A stretch of 6,010 nt of DNA. Origin: Synergistaceae bacterium (GTDB lineage Bacteria; Synergistota; Synergistia; Synergistales; Aminobacteriaceae). Of the stretch, positions 1-5,290 are shown piece by piece. Numbering within the stretch: the stretch's first letter is position 1; every line of letters starts with the position of its first letter. The translations under genes and the position numbers were made by a program. The notes under the pieces were generated by a model. That model saw only the letters and a list, made by a program, of their open reading frames with translations, searched no databases and was not told the DNA's origin. The stretch spans positions 1-6,010 of the forward strand of contig JAITPZ010000085.1 in NCBI GenBank assembly GCA_031289165.1, read 5' to 3'.

Positions 1-479
1 GGGCGCACATTGTTGGCAAGCCCGTAACCCCCTTCCGAGGAAGTGAAGAGCAACTCTCCATTGACTTCCCTCCAGGCCTCCTGCATGACCCTGAAGAGAA
101 TGCCGTCGGGCCAGGCGTACGCGACGCGGGCCTCGTCGAACGTGGTGATGGTCCACGGCATCCAGTTCAGCATACCGCCCGGGACCAGGTTGACGTAGGG
201 GCTGATAGCGGCGATCTCGATGTTGCCGTCGCGCATGCCGTGAAACGTCTCGTCGTGAGTGCCGAGCAGACTGTTCGGATGAAACGTGATCTCGATGTCC
301 CCGTTTGTGTACTCCGTAACTTTTTCGATGAAAAGCAGATATCCCCTGTCGGACAGGGGGCGATTCCAGGGCGAGGCAAACGACCATTTGTACTTCGGCG
401 CCGCTCCTGAAACCCCGACCATGACGCACACCAGCAGAAGAGCCAGCATAACGCGCTTTGCGCAACCATACATGAACAT
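1..479 (-). CDS. TRAP transporter solute-binding receptor (DctP family), copy B, 5' part only
   Basis: This gene is cut by the left window edge. 159 codons plus two bases are readable from ATG at 479, with no stop. It encodes a periplasmic receptor that would deliver a small organic acid or acylated amino acid to a DctQM permease. A Sec signal peptide is evident: Lys8-Arg9, a hydrophobic core at residues 10-23, and probable cleavage after VSGA near residue 26. The mature part begins PKYKW, as in copy A. Aligned without gaps to copy A (4131-5204), 137 of 159 residues match by hand count (86%). The visible part ends at ...GLANNVR, before the ligand-contacting Arg region of the family. I chose the start at 479 because AAGGAA lies about 5 bases upstream; GTG 482 and ATG 473 are in-frame alternatives. 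It sits 136 bp downstream of the deacylase gene, with its own possible promoter. It may be an extra receptor for the same permease or may begin a second TRAP module to the left. It is not obviously a pseudogene in the visible part. Confidence 0.9.
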   Translation of the reverse strand, partial: MFMYGCAKRVMLALLLVCVMVGVSGAAPKYKWSFASPWNRPLSDRGYLLFIEKVTEYTNGDIEITFHPNSLLGTHDETFHGMRDGNIEIAAISPYVNLVPGGMLNWMPWTITTFDEARVAYAWPDGILFRVMQEAWREVNGELLFTSSEGGYGLANNVR

Positions 480-496
480 CACTTTCCTTTACTGTT
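1..496. repeat. Direct repeat, left copy (5' part of dctP copy B plus leader)
   Basis: Positions 1-496 align without any insertion or deletion to 4726-5221, a constant offset of 4725 bases. I counted about 60 mismatches by hand, giving roughly 88% identity. The longest perfectly matching block is 133-182 (50 bases), coding for the GGMLNWMPW region. On the upstream side, similarity stops sharply at 496/5221, just beyond the ribosome binding site. The left end is the window edge, so the true repeat may be longer. Confidence 0.93.
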
Positions 497-506
497 GATT
501 TTCAAC
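494..506. promoter_or_regulatory. Small perfect dyad near the presumed start of the copy B transcript
   Basis: GTTGA-ttt-TCAAC is a perfect 5-bp inverted repeat with a 3-base centre. It lies between the TATAAT box (510-515) and the ribosome binding site of dctP copy B, about where transcription would begin. It could be a half of an operator or a small hairpin in the 5' leader. It is short enough to occur by chance. Copy A has no equivalent, because sequence similarity ends at 496. Confidence 0.25.
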
Positions 507-509
507 GAC

Positions 510-538
510 ATTATAATAAATTTCAGGTAAAAAGCCTG
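510..538 (-). promoter_or_regulatory. Possible sigma-70-type promoter for dctP copy B
   Basis: On the minus strand a perfect TATAAT lies at 515-510 inside an AT-rich stretch. A start point near 503 would leave a leader of about 24 bases before the ATG at 479. The -35 region at the usual 17-base spacing is CAGGCT (538-533), a poor match to TTGACA. Support therefore rests mainly on the -10 box and its position. If real, copy B can be expressed independently of the transporter-deacylase operon upstream. Confidence 0.4.
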
Positions 539-540
539 AA
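522..540. promoter_or_regulatory. Inverted repeat TTCAGG-N7-CCTGAA in the deacylase-dctP B gap
   Basis: This is a perfect 6-bp inverted repeat around TAAAAAG. On the minus strand it would form a hairpin followed by ATTTATTATAAT, without a clean run of T. It is therefore at best a weak intrinsic terminator for the deacylase operon. It overlaps the expected -35 region of the promoter proposed for dctP copy B, so a regulator binding site is an equal or better reading. No stronger terminator is visible in the 480-615 gap. Confidence 0.35.
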
Positions 541-615
541 GTTGGAATAGTTAAAAACGTCTCACTGCCGAGGAAAACTTTTAGCCTCTTACAGTAAACT
601 TAAGCTAAACCAGTA

Positions 616-2232
616 TTATCCATTACCCTGTCCGCGGCGCAGGACGTGTCCCGCTTTCGTCTCGCGCGCTTCGCCCCGCTCCACGACGACGCGCCCGTTG
701 ACCAGCACCATCTCGATACCCTCGGGATACCGATGAGGATCGGCATATGTGGCTTTATCGCGGAGCGTTTTGGGATCGAAGAGCACAAGGTCCGCCCAGC
801 AGCCTTTTTTAATGACTCCCCTGTCGGAAAGGCCGATGCGGGAGGCGGGAAGCGACGTGATTTTGCGCAACGCGTTTTCGAGCGAAAGTCGGCGCGAGTC
901 CAGGGCGATACGGCGCAGAAACGCCGGGAAGGTTCCGTAGGTGCGCGGGTGCGGGCGGCCTCCAAGCGCGGGCGACATTGCCCAGGCATCCGTGATCACA
1001 GAGGAAAGGGGATGCGCCAGCCCGTACTCCACCTCTTCCTCATCCATCCCGAACATAGCCATCGTAGCGTCGCATTGCATGTCGAGCAGAATATCAATAA
1101 AGGCCTCATAAGGATCGTCTTTTCCGGGATGCCCGTCGATCAGTTCTTTGAGCGTCCTGCCCTGATACTCCGGTTTTTCCGGTGAAGAGCAAATAAGGAT
1201 ATTCTCAAAACCCATGTCATTGATGAAATTTTCCCAGTCGCTGCGGGGATTTTGGATCGACAACTTTATCCGCTCGCGCGCTTCGGGGTCAGTAAGGCGT
1301 TTTTTGGCGAGTTCGACTCCGCCCTCCAGAGCGAACGGAGGCAGCAGGGCGCTGATGGTGGTGGATCCCGCCGTATAAGGATACACGTCGCAGCAGACGT
1401 CGATGCCCTCTTCCCTGGCCAGTTCCATAATGCGCAGTGTGCGGTGCAGTTTGCCCCAATTGCAGCGGCCCGTGACCTTGTGGTGGGATATCTCCACGGG
1501 TATGCGGCATTTACGCCCCACTTCGATCGTCGCCTCGACGGATTCGGTCAGCATGGATCCCTCGCTGCGCATATGGGTGGAGTAGAGAGCGCCGTACTCC
1601 GTCAGCACGGACGCGAGTTCCTCGAGTTCCCGGTCGCTCGTGAAGCTCCCCGGAGGGTAGATCAGCCCGCTGGAAAGCCCGAAGGCCCCTTCGTCCAAGC
1701 TGTTTCTCAGGAGGGTTTTCATCGTCCGCATCTCTTCGCCGGTTGACGGCGAAGGGTCGAAACCCTTCACCGCGATACGGATGCTGCCCTGTCCCGCCAG
1801 TCCCGCGATGTTGTGCCCGACGCCGTTGTTCTCCACCCGTTTCATGAAGTCGCCAAAGCTGTTCCATCTCCAGTCGCTCATGACGGCGGCGGGAATGAAC
1901 GGAGAGAGGTACTTTCGCGCCAGATCCCTTGTGGCGTCGGACAAAGGAGCCATCGAGAGGCCGCAGTTGCCCGTCAGGGAAGTGGTGACTCCCTGCATGG
2001 TGTGGCTGTCCATAAAGGGAAGGCCGAGGACCGCCATGTCCAGGTGGTTGTGCAGATCGATGAATCCCGGAGACAGCGCCAGTCCCCCCGCGTCGATGGA
2101 CTTTGAGGATTCTTCCTTTCCCAGATGGCGCACCGCATCGATTTTTCCTTCCCGAATCCCCACGTCCCCTCTAATTGGCGGGTTTCCCGTGCCATCGTAT
2201 ATCCAGGCGTTCCTTATCGTTAAATCGTACAT
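616..2232 (-). CDS. N-acyl-D-amino-acid deacylase (D-aminoacylase family amidohydrolase)
   Basis: A 538-residue cytoplasmic metal hydrolase. Family members hydrolyse N-acyl-D-amino acids (acyl-D-Glu, -D-Asp or neutral ones) to a free D-amino acid and a carboxylic acid. The N-terminal beta-sandwich part (about 1-55) leads into a TIM-barrel. Metal ligands are visible: His61 and His63 in GFIDLHNH, Cys90 in TGNCG (the cysteine that replaces the carbamylated lysine of other amidohydrolases), His220 in STHMRSEG, His250 in ISHHK, and the catalytic Asp415 in VITDAW. The family signatures DVYPYTAGST (282-291) and HPRTYGTF (428-435) are intact. A C-terminal strand set (KKGCWADLVLFDP...VLVNGRVVV) closes the sandwich. 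Length is slightly above the usual 480-500 residues. No signal peptide is present. ATG 2232 is preceded by GGGAAGG about 8 bases away. It begins 19 bp after dctM, so it should be co-transcribed with the transporter that probably supplies its substrate. Preference for acidic or neutral D-residues cannot be settled by eye. Confidence 0.93.
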   Translation of the reverse strand: MYDLTIRNAWIYDGTGNPPIRGDVGIREGKIDAVRHLGKEESSKSIDAGGLALSPGFIDLHNHLDMAVLGLPFMDSHTMQGVTTSLTGNCGLSMAPLSDATRDLARKYLSPFIPAAVMSDWRWNSFGDFMKRVENNGVGHNIAGLAGQGSIRIAVKGFDPSPSTGEEMRTMKTLLRNSLDEGAFGLSSGLIYPPGSFTSDRELEELASVLTEYGALYSTHMRSEGSMLTESVEATIEVGRKCRIPVEISHHKVTGRCNWGKLHRTLRIMELAREEGIDVCCDVYPYTAGSTTISALLPPFALEGGVELAKKRLTDPEARERIKLSIQNPRSDWENFINDMGFENILICSSPEKPEYQGRTLKELIDGHPGKDDPYEAFIDILLDMQCDATMAMFGMDEEEVEYGLAHPLSSVITDAWAMSPALGGRPHPRTYGTFPAFLRRIALDSRRLSLENALRKITSLPASRIGLSDRGVIKKGCWADLVLFDPKTLRDKATYADPHRYPEGIEMVLVNGRVVVERGEARETKAGHVLRRGQGNG

Positions 2233-2251
2233 TTCCTCAGCCTTCCCTTCT

Positions 2252-3592
2252 CTACCATGCGCCTACGACTATCGGGCCGAGTACAACGCTCGGCAGCCAG
2301 CAGGAGAGCGCCGGAATGTACGTGGTCAGCAGCAGCACAGGTATACCGACGAACAGGAGAAACTTGAGCATGATCGGCAGCAGCTCGCCGTAACCGCACC
2401 CGGACAGTTTCGAGCCTATAAAAATAGACATGGCGAACGGGGGAGTGATGACCCCAAGACCGACGTTGACGATGATTATCGACCCGAGATGCACGAGGTT
2501 CACGTTCAAACCCTGCATGAGCGGGAGGATCAATGGAACGCCCAGCAGCAGTATCGGCAGCGCCTCCATAAACATTCCCATAAGAAGGAAAAAGACGTTC
2601 ATGGTGAGCAGGATCATCGTCTTGCTGCTGAAGAGGCCCAGCATAAACTCCGCCACCTGCTGCGCGACTCCGAGCCGGACCAGGTAGCGCGCCAGTACCG
2701 TGCCTCCCCCGACCAGCATACCCGTGACGCCCAGCGTCAGGACGGAAGCGAGGGTCGCCAGCCAGAACGTCTTAAGCGTAAGCTCCCGATATACGCAGAA
2801 CCCGACGAACATGCAGTAGACCACGGCAATAGCGCCGGCCTCGTTGGGAGTGCACAACCCGCCGTAGATGCCGATCATGATGATGGCGGGACACCCCAGC
2901 GCCGGAAGAGCGGCCCACGTCGCCTTAAGCGGTTCTTTCGGCCTGGATGCGGATTTCGCCGAGTCGTTTTTGACCTCCTCCGTCATCAGTTCGGGGCGGA
3001 TATACCGCTCGCAGATAAAATAGTTGAGGATGCCATACCCCAGCGCCAGTATCAGTCCCGGAAAGATGGTTGCCAGAAACAGGGCCGCGACGGACTGCTG
3101 CGTCAGGAGGCAGTACACCAGGGCCGGTACGCTCGGCGGGATGAGGTATCCGAGGAAGCTCGACGAACAGAGAACAGCGGTCGTGTACTCGGGGGCGTAC
3201 CCGTATTTTTTGAGGCGCGGAACCAGCAGGGGAATCAGCGCCGCGATGCAGGGCACCGACGAACCGGTCAGAGCGCCCAGAAAAAGCGTGGCGACGATTC
3301 CGACCAGTTCCAGGCCGCCGCGCACCCGCCCGACCAGGACATTGGAAAACCGCACAATCCGGTCGGCCAGCCCGGCGTCGGATATAAGGCTGCCGGCATA
3401 GACGAAAAACGCGATAGCCATGAGGGTCGAGCTGTTCAGCGCGTGATACAGGGTAGTAGGTATAAAAGCGTAGTTTGTTCCGTCAGCCAGCAAACCGAAA
3501 AACGGCGCTCCAAGAAAAAGCCACGCCAGCGGAAGACTGCAAACGAGTCCCCCCAGGAATATAAGCAGCGCTACGCCAAGCCCGACGCTCAT
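2252..3592 (-). CDS. dctM: TRAP transporter large permease subunit (DctM family)
   Basis: A 446-residue integral inner-membrane protein, the ion-coupled translocating subunit of a tripartite ATP-independent periplasmic transporter. It is hydrophobic almost throughout, with about 12 predicted membrane segments. Family landmarks are in order: ALTGSSVPCIAALIP (107-121), GYLIPPSVPALVY (148-160), GGLCTPNEAGAIAVVY (244-259), MEALPILLLGVPLILP (342-357) and VNVGLGVITPPFA (375-387). The two repeated halves of the fold are each represented, by the IPPS and ITPP loops. A charged linker with many Lys/Glu residues (about 203-222) separates the halves. Length is a little above the usual 425-430. The start at 3592 has a full GGAGGT (3606-3601) 8 bases upstream, lying inside the end of dctQ. 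ATGA shares its bases with the dctQ stop, implying translational coupling. The substrate cannot be read from this subunit. Confidence 0.96.
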   Translation of the reverse strand: MSVGLGVALLIFLGGLVCSLPLAWLFLGAPFFGLLADGTNYAFIPTTLYHALNSSTLMAIAFFVYAGSLISDAGLADRIVRFSNVLVGRVRGGLELVGIVATLFLGALTGSSVPCIAALIPLLVPRLKKYGYAPEYTTAVLCSSSFLGYLIPPSVPALVYCLLTQQSVAALFLATIFPGLILALGYGILNYFICERYIRPELMTEEVKNDSAKSASRPKEPLKATWAALPALGCPAIIMIGIYGGLCTPNEAGAIAVVYCMFVGFCVYRELTLKTFWLATLASVLTLGVTGMLVGGGTVLARYLVRLGVAQQVAEFMLGLFSSKTMILLTMNVFFLLMGMFMEALPILLLGVPLILPLMQGLNVNLVHLGSIIIVNVGLGVITPPFAMSIFIGSKLSGCGYGELLPIMLKFLLFVGIPVLLLTTYIPALSCWLPSVVLGPIVVGAW

Positions 3593-4110
3593 TCAGCAAC
3601 ACCTCCGCCGGCCGCTCCATACAGGTTGATGACCCGCATCGCGGTATTCTGGGCAATATGAAATATGTTTAAAATAAACATGACGAAAAAGGCCTCGGTA
3701 ATCCAACTGGTGTTGAACCAGCGAACGAGAGTCCCCCACTCGGCGAACTTGATCGCCCGCAGGAAATAGGCGTAAAAAGCCGGAGTCAGCGCGCAAAGGA
3801 TAACGATACAAAGGAAACTGATGATTATCCTGCTCCATTCTTTCGCCCTTTCCCCCTTACACAAAAGTCCGACAAAGACGTCGACGCAGGTGTGCGCGTC
3901 CTCACGGGTCGCAATGGCTGTCGAGAAAAAGGACGAAAAGACGAAAACATACAACGTCAGATCCGCGATCCATATAATCTCCAGGTGGAGCCAGTAGCGG
4001 TTTAAGATCTGAAACACGGTAAAAAAAGTGGCGAACACCAACCCGAAGGTGGACACGGCGTTTTCAAGGATCGTGATCAGCCTGACAAACGATAGATACG
4101 CTCTTTTCAT
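3589..4110 (-). CDS. dctQ: TRAP transporter small permease subunit (DctQ family)
   Basis: A 173-residue membrane protein with four predicted transmembrane segments (about 14-36, 46-66, 92-116, 136-157). This is the classic DctQ topology; the subunit packs against DctM and helps dock the receptor. The family pattern around segment 2 is seen in WIADLTLYVFVFSSFF followed by ATREDAHTCVDVF, corresponding to the usual arginine, histidine and VD residues before the central loop. I chose ATG 4110, giving MKRAYLSFVR. The frame stays open to a GTG at 4209, but that would overlap dctP by 79 bases and add a charged, non-family tail. The chosen start has only a weak A/G-rich ribosome site (AAAGAAG) and lies 20 bp after the dctP stop, so expression may lean on translation of dctP. 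Its TGA overlaps the dctM ATG. Confidence 0.93.
   Translation of the reverse strand: MKRAYLSFVRLITILENAVSTFGLVFATFFTVFQILNRYWLHLEIIWIADLTLYVFVFSSFFSTAIATREDAHTCVDVFVGLLCKGERAKEWSRIIISFLCIVILCALTPAFYAYFLRAIKFAEWGTLVRWFNTSWITEAFFVMFILNIFHIAQNTAMRVINLYGAAGGGVAE
3601..3606 (-). promoter_or_regulatory. Strong ribosome binding site of dctM inside dctQ
   Basis: On the minus strand this reads GGAGGT, a full anti-16S complement, 8 bases before the dctM ATG at 3592 and within the last codons of dctQ (encoding Gly-Gly). It contrasts with the poor site in front of dctQ. It supports the dctM start and suggests independent strong initiation of the large permease. Confidence 0.8.
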
Positions 4111-4130
4111 CTTCTTTTTCTCTGCTTTCT

Positions 4131-5204
4131 CTATTTTTTCTTCGCCGCGCGTTCCCGAATGGAATCCAGCTCCGCCCTTATCCTGTCGCCCATGTTCTCT
4201 CCGGGCCAAACCTTATCGAGCCAGGGGTTGGCGAGCTCGACCCATACCTTGGGCATATTGGACTTCTCCCGCCACACGGACATCTCCTCCGGGGTCAGCT
4301 CCGTAAGGGTGAAGTTGGGGTAATTTGACCTGACGTTCTGCAGGTAGCGGGCTTCCTCAGCCTCGTACAGGCTGCAGATACGCTGTTCGGTCTCGATTCC
4401 CGCCTTGCGCAGAGCATCCTGGTACTTCGGTTCCAGACTGTCCCAAAGCTCCCTGTTGACGATGATGTCGAGAACCTGCCATCCTCCCATCGCGCCGAGG
4501 GTGAAATGCTTCAGAACCTCGGCGTGCCTGTCGTCGATCAGGGACGGAATCATGTCCCAGCAGCCGTCTACGACGCCGCGCGAGAAGGAGTTGTAGAGCT
4601 CCGCCCACGGAATGGTTTCAAGCGTCATCCCGGAACCGGCTCCCATGTTTTCAAGAGCCATGACGTAAGCCAGAGACGATGAAACCCGCATTTTCAGGTT
4701 TTTGAGATCCTCAGGCTTCCTGAGAGGGCGCACGTTGTTGGCCAGCCCGTAACCACCCTCCGAGGCGGTGAAGAGCAGTTCTCCGTTGACTTCTCTCCAA
4801 GCCTCCTGCATGACCTTGAAGAGAATCCCGTCGGGATAGGAGTATGCGATGCGGGCTTCGTCGAACGTGGTGATGGTCCACGGCATCCAGTTCAGCATAC
4901 CGCCCGGAACCAGGTTGACGTAGGGACAGAGAACGGCCATCTCGATGTTGCCGTCGCGCACACCGTGAAACGTCTCGTCATGAGTGCCGAGCAGGCTGTT
5001 TGGATGAAGCGTTATCTCTATATCCCCGTTCGTGTACTCCTTCACCTTTTCTATGAAAAACAGATATTCCTTGTCGGACAGCGGCCGGCTCCAGGGCGAG
5101 GCCAGCGACCATTTGTACTTCGGCGCGGCGCTCGAAACCCCGGCCGCGATACACACCAGCAGAAGAGCCAGCATAACGCGCTTTGCATAACCATACATGA
5201 ACAT
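4131..5204 (-). CDS. dctP: TRAP transporter solute-binding receptor (DctP family), copy A
   Basis: A 357-residue periplasmic receptor that binds the substrate and hands it to DctQM. The signal peptide has Lys8-Arg9, a hydrophobic core and likely cleavage after VSSA near residue 26. The mature protein starts PKYKWSLASPW. Family landmarks are visible: the LKNLKMRV segment with Arg173 (the position where DctP proteins make a salt bridge to a substrate carboxylate), IPWAELYNSFSRGVVDG (198-214), and a helical C-terminus ending in AAKKK. Length is typical (about 320-360). I chose ATG 5204 with AAGGAA about 5 bases upstream; GTG 5207 and ATG 5198 are alternatives. Cys18 follows LLV, which is not a good lipobox, so I call it soluble rather than a lipoprotein. 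It is the first gene of a probable operon dctP-dctQ-dctM-deacylase and lies 86 bp after the regulator gene. The conserved Arg fits a carboxylate ligand, consistent with an N-acyl-amino acid, but this is inference. Confidence 0.95.
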   Translation of the reverse strand: MFMYGYAKRVMLALLLVCIAAGVSSAAPKYKWSLASPWSRPLSDKEYLFFIEKVKEYTNGDIEITLHPNSLLGTHDETFHGVRDGNIEMAVLCPYVNLVPGGMLNWMPWTITTFDEARIAYSYPDGILFKVMQEAWREVNGELLFTASEGGYGLANNVRPLRKPEDLKNLKMRVSSSLAYVMALENMGAGSGMTLETIPWAELYNSFSRGVVDGCWDMIPSLIDDRHAEVLKHFTLGAMGGWQVLDIIVNRELWDSLEPKYQDALRKAGIETEQRICSLYEAEEARYLQNVRSNYPNFTLTELTPEEMSVWREKSNMPKVWVELANPWLDKVWPGENMGDRIRAELDSIRERAAKKK

Positions 5205-5221
5205 CACTTTCCTTTTCTGTT
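4726..5221. repeat. Direct repeat, right copy (5' part of dctP copy A plus leader)
   Basis: This is the partner of the repeat at 1-496, in the same orientation and without gaps, about 88% identical by hand count. It covers the ribosome binding site, the signal peptide and the first ~160 codons of dctP copy A. The two copies bracket 4.2 kb holding the rest of dctP, dctQ, dctM and the deacylase gene. Confidence 0.93.
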
Positions 5222-5231
5222 ATTTTTGTTC

Positions 5232-5247
5232 CGTCAAATTTTTGTCG
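5232..5247. promoter_or_regulatory. Imperfect 16-bp palindrome upstream of dctP copy A
   Basis: CGtCAAAttTTTGtCG pairs at six of eight symmetric positions. It lies alone in the 86-bp gap between the regulator stop and the dctP start, 28 bases before the ATG. The position fits an operator. The minus strand also shows TTGACG here (5237-5232), but no -10 box stands at a suitable distance, so I do not call a promoter. The regulator gene and dctP may share one transcript. The assignment is tentative because AT-rich short palindromes are common. Confidence 0.3.
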
Positions 5248-5290
5248 TTTTTGCGGCTCCTCACATGCGCTTCATTTCCGAACCTCCATC

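Noticed and set aside
522..540. Firm call of an intrinsic terminator for the deacylase operon
   Set aside because: The stem has only 6 bp, and the following bases on the minus strand are ATTTATTATAAT rather than a T-run. I kept it only as an inverted repeat with unclear role.
646..1185. Plus-strand open frame of 179 codons opposite the 3' half of the deacylase gene
   Set aside because: It shows no recognisable domain and fully overlaps a well-supported gene, so it is a shadow frame. The other plus-strand frames at 1252-1746 and 5351-5971 were rejected for the same reason.
1781..3661. A 626-codon open frame on the plus strand, opposite dctM and the start of the deacylase gene
   Set aside because: Its translation is rich in Arg, Gln, Asp, His and Pro with no domain order, as expected from the complement of hydrophobic codons. 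The opposite strand carries clear DctM and deacylase motifs over the same stretch. It is a shadow frame.
4131..4142. Possible -1 frameshift at the A-run ending dctP (AAG AAA AAA TAG), which would run into the open dctQ frame and make a receptor-permease fusion
   Set aside because: The -1 frame is indeed open through dctQ, but the run has only six A residues, it lacks the preferred X XXY YYZ heptamer, and no downstream stimulatory structure is evident. Lys-rich C-termini are common, so chance is the simpler explanation.
4111..4209. Longer dctQ starting at GTG 4209
   Set aside because: It would overlap dctP by 79 bases and add a charged N-terminal tail unlike other DctQ proteins. ATG 4110 gives the normal length and topology.
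5148..5156. Lipoprotein reading of the receptor, using Cys18 of the signal peptide
   Set aside because: The residues before Cys are LLV, lacking the Gly/Ala at -1 of a lipobox. A normal signal-peptidase site (VSSA) follows eight residues later. Copy B has the same arrangement.
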